Notes: generated by a model from the letters alone, not told the origin. Counted from the first letter of the stretch, positions 15,910 to 25,136 are shown. The stretch: DNA of 64,000 bases from an uncultured bacterium (GCA_949297775.1 CASFTM010000002.1:101249-165248), one strand, 5' to 3'. Numbers and translations: made by a program.

Positions 15910-16467
15910 ATGAAAAAACTGCTCAGCCTTTTATTTGTTTCTTCCCTATTGGCGGCGGCGGGATGCCAGTCCCAACCTAAAGAATCGCCATACAACCGCA
16001 CCGATGCCAAACAAGATTATGAACGTCTGCTGCGCACCCATATTTTTGCCGCGTGTGAAAACATCGGCAAACCGTACGCCACCTATTCGCTGGCTACGCT
16101 TAATAAAGGGCCGGACGAAAACACCCCCTACTATAAAGTTACTTTCTTTAACGGGCCGTGCAAAGGCAAAGTATTGTGGACCAAAGACGTACTGTTAAAA
16201 ACGGCCCCCGTTGGAGCAGAGCCTTTGCCTAAGGGGACAATACTACTTCGCAATTTTTGGAATCCCAAAGATCCTTATGACCAAGAAAAAACAGACCGTT
16301 GGAATATCGGCGTCGTCAGCAGTTCCGAACGGCTGGACAAAGGCATCGTGGACTTGGAATTTCCCCGCGACCGCAACGATTTTATGCCCGCACGGGAAGG
16401 GGCATATTTGCATAATGTACGTTATATTGTTAAACCGGAAGTAAAAGACATCCGCACTTTTCTGTAA
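15910..16467 (+). CDS. Lipoprotein of unknown function (first gene of envelope operon)
   Basis: A 185-residue protein starting MKKLLSLLFVSSLLAAAGC, a textbook lipoprotein signal with lipobox AAGC. The start 15910 was preferred over 15868 because of the lipobox and an AAGGAG site. The mature part is soluble and mixed alpha/beta, with three further cysteines (AACENIG, NGPCKGKV). No family is recognised. It begins a six-gene same-strand unit (next gene 23 bases on), all envelope proteins, so it probably works with the outer-membrane barrel encoded next. Confidence 0.8.
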   Translation: MKKLLSLLFVSSLLAAAGCQSQPKESPYNRTDAKQDYERLLRTHIFAACENIGKPYATYSLATLNKGPDENTPYYKVTFFNGPCKGKVLWTKDVLLKTAPVGAEPLPKGTILLRNFWNPKDPYDQEKTDRWNIGVVSSSERLDKGIVDLEFPRDRNDFMPAREGAYLHNVRYIVKPEVKDIRTFL

Positions 16468-16490
16468 TTAGAGAAAAAGGGAGACCGACT

Positions 16491-17222
16491 ATGAATATAA
16501 AACACTGGATTGCTGGTTTTGTTTGCATACTCTGTCCGTTTACGCTGCAGGCCGGGCAAGGGGATCCTATCAGCCTGGAAACAATGATTTTGGACGTTCC
16601 CACCGCCGAAGTACTGGACCGTTACCAAGCCTCTTTTTTAACCCGTGCCTATGACCACGGAGCCATGATGGAAAGCATTGATTTTGGCGTTTTTCCGCGC
16701 ATTAATATCGGCATAAGCGTAGCGGCGCATGCGTTACTGGGGTCTTCGGACGATGTGCGGGTATTAAATCCGGATTTTCAATTAAAGTTTAAAGTATACG
16801 ACGGAAGCCTCTACCTGCCGGCTATTGCCATCGGATACGATGGGCGCCGATATGGTTACGGATATAACAAAGACCATGTGTATGCAGATACCAAGGACTA
16901 CTTAGATGACCGCAAAGGCGGGTATATCTCCTTTTCGCGGGAAGTTATTGTGCCCGGGCTCAATGCCACGGCCGGGCTGAACTTGTCGGACTTTGACTGG
17001 AGCGAAATCTTTTGGTTCATGGGAATGTACTATAACTGGGCGGACAAAATCGGCCTGATGGCGGAATGGGACAATATCCGCAACACGCGCGATTCCCGTT
17101 TAAACCTGGGGATGCGCTTTTACTTACACCCCTCTTTGGCCTTGGATGCCGCCGTGCGCCGCATTGGGCGCGGGGATGAAAGCGAACGCATTTTGCAAAT
17201 CCGCTACGTAACCAATTTTTAA
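16491..17222 (+). CDS. Predicted outer-membrane beta-barrel protein
   Basis: A 243-residue protein with signal peptide (cleavage after TLQAG). The mature chain has alternating aromatic/polar strands, many Tyr and Gly (RRYGYGYNKDHVY), and a terminal RYVTNF ending in Phe, the classic C-terminal barrel signature. The pattern of strands (FGVFPRINIGISV, LYLPAIAIGYDG, GLMAEWDNI, RLNLGMRFYL) resembles YjbH-like or porin-like small barrels. Substrate and function are unknown. It lies between a lipoprotein and a HAMP-domain membrane protein in a compact operon. Confidence 0.75.
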   Translation: MNIKHWIAGFVCILCPFTLQAGQGDPISLETMILDVPTAEVLDRYQASFLTRAYDHGAMMESIDFGVFPRINIGISVAAHALLGSSDDVRVLNPDFQLKFKVYDGSLYLPAIAIGYDGRRYGYGYNKDHVYADTKDYLDDRKGGYISFSREVIVPGLNATAGLNLSDFDWSEIFWFMGMYYNWADKIGLMAEWDNIRNTRDSRLNLGMRFYLHPSLALDAAVRRIGRGDESERILQIRYVTNF

Positions 17223-17231
17223 GAGGATGTT

Positions 17232-17693
17232 ATGAAACAAGAAACCGACTCGCAAGCCCAGCCGCAGTTTAACAGAAGGACGATTTTTATCAAAAAAAAT
17301 CTCCAAATCCGTTATATGCTGCTTATGATTATGAGTGTACTGTGCGGGCTGGCCATTATGACGTTTGAATTAACCGCCACCTTAAATGATTTGTTTGATA
17401 AATACCCTGTCTTGGTACAGCCGATATATGATCAGTTCCTTCCGGTGGCGGCGTCGTTCTTTTATAAAATTGCCATCTACCTGCTGTTTGTAGTGATTAT
17501 TTCGGCCATTTTATCACACAAAATGGCCGGCCCAGTATATCGCTTTGAACAAACTTGCAAAGCTATCGCCAAAGGAGATTTTTCCAAACGGATTCATCTG
17601 CGCAAAGGCGACCAGCTGATGGAATTGCAAGACGAATTTAATAAAATGATGGACCGCATAGAAAAGGAAATCAATAAAAACAAACCATCATAA
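17232..17693 (+). CDS. Stand-alone HAMP-domain membrane protein
   Basis: A 153-residue inner-membrane protein with two hydrophobic segments (about residues 27-47 and 74-96) enclosing a short periplasmic part, followed by a HAMP domain (KMAGPVYRFEQTC...GDFSKRIHLRKGDQL, about 97-150). It ends directly after HAMP: there is no kinase, cyclase or methyl-accepting output domain. HAMP relays conformational signals, so this protein may hand a signal to a separate partner or tether a complex. It lies nine bases after the barrel gene and ten bases before tolC. Confidence 0.85.
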   Translation: MKQETDSQAQPQFNRRTIFIKKNLQIRYMLLMIMSVLCGLAIMTFELTATLNDLFDKYPVLVQPIYDQFLPVAASFFYKIAIYLLFVVIISAILSHKMAGPVYRFEQTCKAIAKGDFSKRIHLRKGDQLMELQDEFNKMMDRIEKEINKNKPS

Positions 17694-17703
17694 CGGGGGG
17701 TGT

Positions 17704-19008
17704 ATGAAAAGAATCACAACGCTTCTGTTGGCGTTTTGGCTGTGCACGCCAGTTGCGTTTGCACAAAAAGAATACGGACTAAAATTCTCCAGTTTAATCA
17801 ATGACAATCTAACGCTTGAAAATGCTATCCGGCTGGGGTTGGAAAATAGTTCCGATTTTTTAACGGCTAAACAAGACATTATTATCGCCGAGCAAAAAGT
17901 AAGCGAAGCGAAATTCCGCTATTTGCCGCAATTTTCGTTGCAAGGAACTGCAACTTTGTATGATTTGGATTACCCCATGGTCCTGCCGGATTCGGTAGCC
18001 AACCGGTTTCTGCCTGGGAACGGTTTATATGGGGAAAAAGACCAATTCTATGGGGTTGGAATTACGGCCACGCAATATCTTTATACGGGCGGACGCATCA
18101 GCAGCACGCTTAAAATGGCCCGTGCAAATCTGAAACAAGTGCAAAGCCGTTATGAAATTGTCAAAAACCAAGTGGTGCTCAACATAAAAAAGGCCTTTAC
18201 CGAATTACTTTACGCCCAGCACAATGCCAAACTAACGCAGGAAGTACTCAGCCTGGCGGAAAAATGGTATGCTAATCCCACCGGAGATGTATGGACAAAA
18301 ATCCGCATCCGCGCCCTAATGGCGGATTTGCGCAGCTCCCGCAACCAAGCCGAAAGCGAACTAAAAAAAGCGCAGCTGGCTATGCTGGTCAATTTAAACA
18401 AAGAGCTTAATGCCCGCATTACGATTAAAGGCGATTTTTCGCCTGTCAAAACGGAATGGGACCTGCCGCATATGAGCCTGTGGGCTATGGAATTCCGCCC
18501 GGAATTAAAATCCGCCATCTACGCGTTGGAAGCGGACAATATCGCCATAGACCTGGCCCTTTCCAAACGCTACCCGGATATCATCTTAAACGCTTCGTAC
18601 GAAAAGCTGGGCGAAGACAGCCTGGATGACGTAAACAAACAAGTTTCACTGGCGGTGCGCTTACCTATTCCGTACAATTTATCTGAACAAGTAACCGAGA
18701 AAAAAGCCGGGCAGCAAAAAAGCGCCTTGCGCCGCGCCGCGATTGAAGACAAAATCCGCGTGCAAGTGGCGGAAAGTTTTGAGAATATGCTCTTTTGGCA
18801 AAAAGAAGTGTTGGACCGTCAAGCCGCATACGACGATTTAAATCAGCTTCTTTCCCAAGCCTCTAAAAACCAACCCAAAACGGGCACTGCCCCTTTGGAA
18901 GCACTCCAGGATTACCTAAAATCCGCCCAAGGATATTTCCAGGCCGTACGCAACAACCATACGGCTAAGGCCGAATTGGAATGGGCCATCGGCCAGGATT
19001 TAGAATGA
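17704..19008 (+). CDS. TolC-family outer-membrane efflux protein
   Basis: A 434-residue protein with signal peptide (cleavage after VAFA). Two repeats of long coiled-coil helices are separated by short barrel strands, as in TolC/OprM. Family cues include LTLENAIRLGLENS at the start of the first repeat and LKSAIYALEADNIAIDLALSKRYPDI at the second, quoted here in part. TolC proteins form trimeric channels for export or efflux. No periplasmic adaptor or inner-membrane pump is encoded in this operon, so its partner is unknown. The stop overlaps the start of the patatin gene (ATGA). Confidence 0.88.
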   Translation: MKRITTLLLAFWLCTPVAFAQKEYGLKFSSLINDNLTLENAIRLGLENSSDFLTAKQDIIIAEQKVSEAKFRYLPQFSLQGTATLYDLDYPMVLPDSVANRFLPGNGLYGEKDQFYGVGITATQYLYTGGRISSTLKMARANLKQVQSRYEIVKNQVVLNIKKAFTELLYAQHNAKLTQEVLSLAEKWYANPTGDVWTKIRIRALMADLRSSRNQAESELKKAQLAMLVNLNKELNARITIKGDFSPVKTEWDLPHMSLWAMEFRPELKSAIYALEADNIAIDLALSKRYPDIILNASYEKLGEDSLDDVNKQVSLAVRLPIPYNLSEQVTEKKAGQQKSALRRAAIEDKIRVQVAESFENMLFWQKEVLDRQAAYDDLNQLLSQASKNQPKTGTAPLEALQDYLKSAQGYFQAVRNNHTAKAELEWAIGQDLE

Positions 19009-19973
19009 CCGCCCGTGGATGCCGCACCGTTTGCGGCTGGCTGGCGGTTTTGCTTATAGGGCTTTCCCCCTATGCGGGAGCAATTCCCGTCCAAACAGAC
19101 GACCAAATCCTGCGCGATTTTATGTGGGGACGCTTTACTTCCATTCCCAAAGAAGACCGCCCGCAGATTGGCCTGGCATTATCCGCCGGAGGCGTACGCG
19201 GGTTTGCCCACGTAGGCGTGTTAGAAGTGCTGGATAACGCCGGCGTGCCAATTGACCAAGTGGCCGGAACGTCCATGGGTTCCGTGGTGGGATCGCTATA
19301 TGCAGCGGGGCTGCCTACCGAAAAGCTTTGGGAAATCAGCAGACATATGACGATGGATCAAATCACTCCGGATTTTAACGTGATGGGCTTGTTTCGGTTT
19401 TTGTTCGCCCAAAAATTGCCTTCTTCCGCAAACTTGGTTAATTTCTTTCACGAACAAATCGGCGATATGCGGTTTGAAGATTTAAAAATCCCGTTTACCT
19501 GCTCGGCGATGGATGTAAAAACGGGCGAGAGGGTGGTTTTTAATTCCGGTCCGCTGGCGATTGCCGTACGGGCCAGTATGAACATCCCCGGAGTATTTGA
19601 GCCCGTGCAATACCGCCACCGTGCGCTGGTGGACGGCGCAGTGGTAGATTACCTGCCGGTGGAAACCGTCCGACTAATGGGGGCGGATTATGTAATCGCT
19701 TCGGTTACGCCGCCGGATTTTGCCTCCACTACGCCGCAGTCCGTTGCAGCCTATCTGCTGCGCGTAGGGGACGTACGCGGCGCGGCTATGATTGAAGAAG
19801 CCGCCCAAAAAGCAAATTTCGTCATCACTAACCGCGTGTTAGATACCGGCACCTTGGAACTGGATAAACTGCACAAAGCCGGCGAAGTGGGTATTAGAGA
19901 AGCAAACCGCCATTTAGGAGAATTGCAGGAAGACATCCTGCTTTTTACATTGCCTTATGTATTTAAACCGTAA
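19005..19973 (+). CDS. Exported patatin-like phospholipase (RssA type)
   Basis: A 322-residue lipid acyl hydrolase. The oxyanion segment SAGGVRGFAHVG, nucleophile S90 in GTSMG and catalytic D210 in VDGAVVD are all present. The start 19005 gives an ATGA overlap with tolC and exposes a signal peptide (GWLAVLLIGLSPYAGA), so the enzyme should be exported; an upstream in-frame ATG at 18981 is less likely. Substrates would be phospholipids or lysophospholipids of the envelope. Its position behind tolC and ahead of a TPR lipoprotein suggests a role in outer-membrane lipid remodelling. Confidence 0.9.
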   Translation: MTARGCRTVCGWLAVLLIGLSPYAGAIPVQTDDQILRDFMWGRFTSIPKEDRPQIGLALSAGGVRGFAHVGVLEVLDNAGVPIDQVAGTSMGSVVGSLYAAGLPTEKLWEISRHMTMDQITPDFNVMGLFRFLFAQKLPSSANLVNFFHEQIGDMRFEDLKIPFTCSAMDVKTGERVVFNSGPLAIAVRASMNIPGVFEPVQYRHRALVDGAVVDYLPVETVRLMGADYVIASVTPPDFASTTPQSVAAYLLRVGDVRGAAMIEEAAQKANFVITNRVLDTGTLELDKLHKAGEVGIREANRHLGELQEDILLFTLPYVFKP

Positions 19974-20937
19974 ATTTTTGATAGGTATGCTGGGTATGCT
20001 GTTTTTGGGTGGATGTACCGCCACTCAAACAGGCATTTTAGGGCTGGCCCCTATGGGCGACCGAAAGGAATACGTCCAAGCACGCGATTTATATTCCGCC
20101 GGCGATTATACCCAGGCTATAGAACAGCTGTCGGACTACATTTATAAAACTAAAAACGTCAAACGCCGCGAAGCCCGTGCTTATCGTTTGTTGGGAATGA
20201 GCTACGAACAGCTGGGACAATTAAGCAAAGCATTGGAAGTATATTTGGAAGCGTTAGAGTTTCACCCCAAAGATATTCCGTTGCTGCTGGCGGCGGCGGA
20301 TTTATACCAACGAACGGACCTGGTAGACCGCTCTATTGAGCTCTACGAACAAGTGTTAGCCCAAGAACCCAATAATTTGGAAGCGCTCTCCGGCCAAGGC
20401 ACTAACTACAGCAAAATGGGGTTTTATTCCCAAGCCCGGTTTTTTTATGACAAGTTTTTTGAATTAAACCCCGCAGCCGAGCCGCTTTACCGCGCCCGCT
20501 ATGCGGAAACTTTTCTGCGCCAGCGCAATTATAAAGATGCCTTCATCAATATCACGATGGCCCTAGCCGGGGATAGTTCATCGCCGGATTTTTGGCTCCT
20601 TAGCGCCAAAGCATCCCGCGGGCTGGGCCGCCCGCAAGACGCCTTGGCTGATTTGGAAGCTGCCCTCCTGCTGGCCCCGGGCCGCCGGGATTTGCTGGCC
20701 AACAAAGCGCTTTGGCTCTACGAAGCCGGGCGATATAAAGACTCCATCCGCACCGCCCAAAAAATTCTGGAGCAAGACCCCAAAAACCAACTGGCTTTGC
20801 TGATAATGGCTATGGATGAATATTATTTAGGCCGCAAAAAAGACAGCCGCCGCCATATGCAAGCTGTCTTAAAAGGGGACCCGGATTCTTTTACCGAACG
20901 GGTAGCGGAAAAACTGGCAAAACAATTGCATTGGTAA
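19957..20937 (+). CDS. TPR-repeat lipoprotein
   Basis: A 326-residue protein with lipobox LGGC near residue 20 (FLIGMLGMLFLGGC). At least six tetratricopeptide repeats run through the chain: EARAYRLLGMSYEQLGQLSK, AADLYQRTDLVDRSIELYEQ and NKALWLYEAGRYKDSIRTAQ are recognisable. Such lipoproteins scaffold complexes at the inner face of the outer membrane (compare BamD or PilF). The gene overlaps the patatin gene by 17 bases and is the last of the operon, followed by a strong terminator. A PilF-like role is possible given the pilins nearby, but nothing specific proves it. Confidence 0.85.
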   Translation: MYLNRKFLIGMLGMLFLGGCTATQTGILGLAPMGDRKEYVQARDLYSAGDYTQAIEQLSDYIYKTKNVKRREARAYRLLGMSYEQLGQLSKALEVYLEALEFHPKDIPLLLAAADLYQRTDLVDRSIELYEQVLAQEPNNLEALSGQGTNYSKMGFYSQARFFYDKFFELNPAAEPLYRARYAETFLRQRNYKDAFINITMALAGDSSSPDFWLLSAKASRGLGRPQDALADLEAALLLAPGRRDLLANKALWLYEAGRYKDSIRTAQKILEQDPKNQLALLIMAMDEYYLGRKKDSRRHMQAVLKGDPDSFTERVAEKLAKQLHW

Positions 20938-20940
20938 CGC

Positions 20941-20976
20941 AAACCGCCCCGCCGGCATCAGCAGGCGGGGCGGTTT
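20941..20976. terminator. Bidirectional intrinsic terminator
   Basis: A 13-bp stem (AAACCGCCCCGCC/GGCGGGGCGGTTT) with a ten-base loop, between the envelope operon and the convergent pilin gene. Confidence 0.85.
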
Positions 20977-20988
20977 GCAACAGTACTT

Positions 20989-21477
20989 TTAAGATATTAA
21001 ACAGCCGCCGTCGGTAAAATTGCCTTTGCAAAGCGATTTACAAAAAGCTTCATCTGCGGGCTTGCTCCCGACCATACAGTACATTCCTGCCGGCATGGTT
21101 GTATTTTCATCTACTTCCAAATCGTCCACAAACAAAACAATACTGTAGGAGTAGGTATCCGATTCCCGGGTAGCCATCGGGCCAAACCAACTGAGGCCAA
21201 ATTCAAAATTTTTAGTCCGATAGTCGCCTGCCGAATCCGGTTTCAAGACATCTTCCCAAATAAGCGCTACATCATCCGGATTCCCAACATTAAAAGTTCC
21301 CTTTCCACCCAAGCTGTACACCGTAATATTTTGCCCCGCCTTACGCAGGAGAGCATATACTTCAGTCAAACGGCTTTTTTCCACGGCCAGCTGATATTTG
21401 GGCAACGCCACCGCCGCCAAAATACCGATAATCAGCACGACGACCAATAATTCTATCAAAGTAAAACCCTTTTTCAT
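20989..21477 (-). CDS. Type IV pilin (cassette 2)
   Basis: A 162-residue prepilin with a very short leader MKKG before [19 protein letters not shown]; Gly-1 and Glu+5 are intact. The helix continues to [13 protein letters not shown]. The C-domain is about 110 residues with four cysteines toward its end ([20 protein letters not shown]), probably two disulfides. Unlike cassettes 1 and 3 it has an ordinary ribosome site (AAGGAGTG) and no inverted repeat at the start codon. The upstream T12 block and structured repeat are nevertheless the same. Variable C-domains on a constant stem suggest adhesive or minor pilins with distinct surfaces. Confidence 0.9.
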   Translation of the reverse strand: MKKGFTLIELLVVVLIIGILAAVALPKYQLAVEKSRLTEVYALLRKAGQNITVYSLGGKGTFNVGNPDDVALIWEDVLKPDSAGDYRTKNFEFGLSWFGPMATRESDTYSYSIVLFVDDLEVDENTTMPAGMYCMVGSKPADEAFCKSLCKGNFTDGGCLIS

Positions 21478-21556
21478 AAAACACTCCTTAGCAAGTTGAT
21501 TTAAAGGCTTAACTACAGTCTAATAATTAACAGCCAAAAATCAATGCTAGGGCCAG

Positions 21557-21582
21557 TGTATCAAAAAAAAAAAACAAATCAA
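21557..21582 (-). promoter_or_regulatory. Candidate pilin promoter with T12 spacer (cassette 2)
   Basis: On the minus strand, TTGATT, TG, twelve Ts (21563-21574) and GA lead into TACACT with 16-base spacing. The tract length and flanks equal those at 10.58 and 61.59 kb, although the downstream leader differs completely. Confidence 0.5.
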
Positions 21583-21584
21583 GG

Positions 21585-21667
21585 GCCAGCGGCTGGCTTC
21601 CCTTCTCTATGCCCGTTAGCACGATTAGTTTAGACCACACTGTTCCCGTAATGTTGCACCCTAACGG
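21585..21667 (-). repeat. Pilin-associated structured repeat, copy 3
   Basis: Hairpin GCCAG/CTGGC at 21585-21597, different in sequence from copy 1 but at the same place. The core is CCCGTTAGCACGATTAG, then CACTGTTCCCGTAATGTTGC. Similarity to copy 1 continues to about 21735 (CTTGCCGGGGGCAGG, TACTTACGCATAA). The remainder of the gap 21478-21789 has no gene. Confidence 0.8.
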
Positions 21668-21736
21668 AAAAGCTCTTGCCGGGGGCAGGCGTTCTGCCTC
21701 GGACAGGGTTCCGCCAAGTATGGTACTTACGCATAA

Positions 21737-21771
21737 TAAAACCGCCCCGGGCAAATTACCCGGGGCGGTTT
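21737..21771 (-). terminator. Intrinsic terminator after tldE-like gene
   Basis: A 15-bp stem (TAAACCGCCCCGGGC-type, fully complementary arms) downstream of the minus-strand TldD/TldE operon; the T run is short. Confidence 0.7.
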
Positions 21772-21789
21772 AGTTCAAAATAATCCGGT

Positions 21790-23439
21790 TTACGGTTTCG
21801 GTACAAACGGTTTACGGTCCGCTTTCTCATCGCTGGGCAAGATTTCAATTTCGTCCACCAACAAAGAGGGCGCCACCACCGAATAAGTACGGGATTCGGG
21901 GTCCTGCAAGAAGGAAACTTCCCCGTCCTCCCCGGCCGCCAAAATATCGCGCAGCGAGCGGGTACTCAATTCGCTGATTTTTAGCCCGAACACGGGTTCG
22001 CGCCGTCCGTCCTGCGTATAGATGCGTTCCGCCAAATTTACCACATTTTCCGCGCCCGTTTGTCCGGAAGGAAATTCCTTTAAAATATAGCAATAGTCCA
22101 ACTCCAATTCCCGGCAGCGGGCCAGCAGTCTTGCTTCCATTTCCTGGGCCGTCAGCGGCGTTTTGGCTTGTACAAACACATTCGTCAACGCTTCGCGCGG
22201 CTGTGTAAAGTGGTTCATCCGGGCATGCCCGTTGCTAGAGCTGCCTTGGCTGGCGGGGCGGCGCGAAAGCGGCAGCTGGTGCAGTTTCCCACCGGATACC
22301 ACCGTCAAATCCTGCGCTTGCACGCCTTCATCATCTACCGGTTTAAAACCGGCTAACGGGATGCCTTTATACTCACGCAACAGCGGTTTATCATACACCT
22401 CCACGGCATTGCTCATCACGCGCATACCCGTTTTATCGCGGAAAGAGCCCGCCGTTGGGTCGTTTTCCCGTTTGGAAGACAACAAAGGTTTCACATTGCG
22501 CACATTTTTTACAAGCAGCCGGTTAATAAACTCCGCCGAGGCCGCCGGACTAAGCAGTACGGGCCCCAAATACGGCTCGGGTTTTTGGGCTTCATACAGC
22601 CGCTGTGCATCCTGCAGCAGCCGGGCCGCCTGCTCTTGCACATACTGTTTTTGGTTCTGCCAATCTTGGGGTAAATAAATTTCCCGCCACAGTTCATCCC
22701 GATACCCCGCTTGGTTGCGCATCTGGGCGGACAAGATGGCATACACGGACGGCAAGGAATACTGATAAAAACCGCCGTCGCTGTTTAGGTAGTAGTAATC
22801 TTTCTGCATTACACACAAAGCGGCGCTGGAATCTTCCAAATAAGGGACGTCCTTCCCCAGGGCTGAAAGCGCTTGCACCCACTCTTGCATTTGCTTCCGC
22901 GGCAAAGCGGGAAAGGGAGGAATTTCTTCCACAAAAGAGGCTTGTGGCGCCCGTGTGAAATCGGGCAAATTGTCCGTGATATTTTTTTGGCGTTTATACG
23001 CTTGCTTCTTTTCATACATTTCGGCAGCGTCCAAATAGCTGTTGTCGGTCATCGTCCACAACGCGCGGCGAATACCCCAATAGCTTTTGGCAATGGCATA
23101 TTGGCTGGAAGGGGTGTAGCGGGTGGCTTCTTCGGTAAAGCCCATACTGTCATTTTTCGGCGTTCCGGCGGATAACACGGCATACCCCAGCAAATGATGA
23201 TACGGCGTTGAAGGGCCGGCCTCTAATTGCCCAAAGGAAGCCCGCTCACACAACACATTTACATCTTCCAGCTGGTAGGCCAAATAATAGGGCTTGGGGC
23301 CATTTTGCACGCGCAATTTCTTTAAAGAACGGTCCATTTCATCCTTCATCGCGCGGAAATACACATTATCCGGCAGTTGGGCGGCGCCCAACGCCAAATG
23401 ACTGCAGACTAATAGACAAAACAGGAAAATTTTTTTCAT
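21790..23439 (-). CDS. Exported TldE/PmbA-like subunit (no zinc motif)
   Basis: A 549-residue member of the TldD/PmbA family with a signal peptide (MKKIFLFCLLVCSHLALGAA). The overall order of segments parallels the neighbour: an N-terminal variable half, then VYDKPLLREYKGIPLAGFKPVDDEGVQ (in part) and a C-terminal barrel half. The HExxxH zinc motif is replaced by ASAEFINRLL, so it should be the non-catalytic partner, as TldE is in E. coli. The start overlaps the tldD-like stop by four bases, indicating coupled production and probable heterodimer formation. Export is unusual: known TldD/TldE are cytosolic. Confidence 0.83.
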   Translation of the reverse strand: MKKIFLFCLLVCSHLALGAAQLPDNVYFRAMKDEMDRSLKKLRVQNGPKPYYLAYQLEDVNVLCERASFGQLEAGPSTPYHHLLGYAVLSAGTPKNDSMGFTEEATRYTPSSQYAIAKSYWGIRRALWTMTDNSYLDAAEMYEKKQAYKRQKNITDNLPDFTRAPQASFVEEIPPFPALPRKQMQEWVQALSALGKDVPYLEDSSAALCVMQKDYYYLNSDGGFYQYSLPSVYAILSAQMRNQAGYRDELWREIYLPQDWQNQKQYVQEQAARLLQDAQRLYEAQKPEPYLGPVLLSPAASAEFINRLLVKNVRNVKPLLSSKRENDPTAGSFRDKTGMRVMSNAVEVYDKPLLREYKGIPLAGFKPVDDEGVQAQDLTVVSGGKLHQLPLSRRPASQGSSSNGHARMNHFTQPREALTNVFVQAKTPLTAQEMEARLLARCRELELDYCYILKEFPSGQTGAENVVNLAERIYTQDGRREPVFGLKISELSTRSLRDILAAGEDGEVSFLQDPESRTYSVVAPSLLVDEIEILPSDEKADRKPFVPKP

Positions 23440-25136
23440 TTCTTTCCTCCCTTTTTATCAGCCGAAGGCGGTGGCAGCACCGGGGGTTTATAACTGCTTT
23501 TGTATGTTTTTTCAATTTCCAGCGCTTCCAGCAACACACTGGGGGCAATAGCGGATACCGGCACCCAGCCGGATTCGGCGCCGCACGACCCGTTGAATAC
23601 GGCATAATCATCCGCGGCGGCGAGCACTTTGTTAAAGCTGACCAGCGGCGTCCCCACCATATCGGCACCGCGTACGGCCTCTTTGCGTCCGTCCGGATAG
23701 ATGCGGTATACCAGCGTCGGCTCCAGTTTAAACGCCTGCGGCGCATAGGTGCTGGTTTGGGTAAATCCGCCGGATAAATCTTCAATAATAAAGCCATACG
23801 GCTTTCCCTGGCGTTTAATTTCAGCCAACAGCATTTCTTCCAGTTCGGCATAGGGAACCGTTTCGGACGCAATCACCCGCGTATTTCCCATACGCGCCAC
23901 CGCCCGGCTGCCTTGTTCGGCCCGTCCGTGCCCGTTGGACTGGGGGAACCCCTTAATCGGGCTGCTGCTCATCAAAAAGTTTTTAAGCACTCCGTTTTCC
24001 ACCAATGTAACGGGGCGGGCTTTTACGCCTTCGTCATCGTATTCGTAAAACCCGCGCAGAGGTATGCCGTCAAAATAGGCCAAGGTGGCGTCGTCCACAA
24101 TAGTCAAAATGGGCGATACGACAGGCTGGCCTACTTTATCGGTAAACGTTTTACCAAAAGCGTCGTCTTTCTGGCGGTGCCCTTCCACCCGGTGGCCTAA
24201 AACTTCGTGCACAAATACAGCCATCGCGCGGTTTTTCAAAATGGCGGGAGCGGTCATCGGTTCGGCTTCGGGCGCTTGGGAAAGGGTCTCCAGCTCCGCA
24301 AGCGATTTTTGCACCGCCGCCAACAAAGCCTCTTCCGTGGGGAGCTCGCTGTCTTTGAGGACATCAAACTCTTCGCTGCGGACCAGCTGGAGCCCGTCCG
24401 CCGTTTGCCCCGCCAACATATAGCTTAGCCTAGCGTAAGCAAAAGGGGTTTTTAAGCGGGTGCCCACCGAGTCCACAAAATAGCGGGAGCCCTGCGAAAT
24501 TGTGAACGAAAAAGAACTGTCCAGCACAAACGCCTTCCCTTGGACCAGCTGGGAAGCTTTCAGCAACAGGGCCTTAATACGGTCTTGATTAAAGGCCAGA
24601 GGCGCTTCTTCGCGGCAATAAGAAGATTTAGGAGGAAACACAAAATCGTTGGAATCATCGGAACGTTTGGCGGCGTTTACGGCGTCCACCTGTACGCGGC
24701 TGAAAGCCGCCTGGGCATGTTCGGCCGCATTTTGGGTGGCGCGCCACACCGCCGTACGGAATGCTTTGCCATCACCGGACAGTTCCGGCATAGCGTATTG
24801 CGGCTGGTAGAAATTATCATAATCTATCTTCAGCGTGCGGGTATTATCCATTTTGGGGCTGCCCGCGCGGGCCATTACTTGCAAAAAAGCTTCCTGGCGC
24901 TCCTGCTCTTGGCCCACCCCGCCCTCGGCTATTTCCAGGGCGAACTTGGACGCGGTCGTATAAGTATAAGAAAGATAATAGATAGGCGGTTTCAGTTTTT
25001 TTAGCGTTTTAAAAGAACGCTTCAGCTCCGTTTCCAATTCTTTCACGGGCCGCTGATCCGCAATATTGCAAAGCCCCTGGGCAACCAGCGGCAAACCCAT
25101 AAAAACACTCAAAAAGGTAAAAATAATTTTTTTCAT
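23436..25136 (-). CDS. Exported TldD-like metalloprotease
   Basis: A 566-residue TldD-family protease. The zinc motif is HEVLGHRVEGH starting at H310 (HExxxH). The downstream GIPLRGFYEYDDEGV and NGHGRAEQG segments match the family core. A signal peptide (cleavage near PLVAQG) precedes the mature chain, so activity would be periplasmic or outer-membrane associated. TldD/TldE pairs trim unfolded or modified peptides through a narrow cleft. A strong AGGAGGGGG site and a TGCTACAAT promoter element precede the gene. It may process exported peptides; the target is unknown and no peptide precursor is evident nearby. Confidence 0.88.
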   Translation of the reverse strand: MKKIIFTFLSVFMGLPLVAQGLCNIADQRPVKELETELKRSFKTLKKLKPPIYYLSYTYTTASKFALEIAEGGVGQEQERQEAFLQVMARAGSPKMDNTRTLKIDYDNFYQPQYAMPELSGDGKAFRTAVWRATQNAAEHAQAAFSRVQVDAVNAAKRSDDSNDFVFPPKSSYCREEAPLAFNQDRIKALLLKASQLVQGKAFVLDSSFSFTISQGSRYFVDSVGTRLKTPFAYARLSYMLAGQTADGLQLVRSEEFDVLKDSELPTEEALLAAVQKSLAELETLSQAPEAEPMTAPAILKNRAMAVFVHEVLGHRVEGHRQKDDAFGKTFTDKVGQPVVSPILTIVDDATLAYFDGIPLRGFYEYDDEGVKARPVTLVENGVLKNFLMSSSPIKGFPQSNGHGRAEQGSRAVARMGNTRVIASETVPYAELEEMLLAEIKRQGKPYGFIIEDLSGGFTQTSTYAPQAFKLEPTLVYRIYPDGRKEAVRGADMVGTPLVSFNKVLAAADDYAVFNGSCGAESGWVPVSAIAPSVLLEALEIEKTYKSSYKPPVLPPPSADKKGGKK

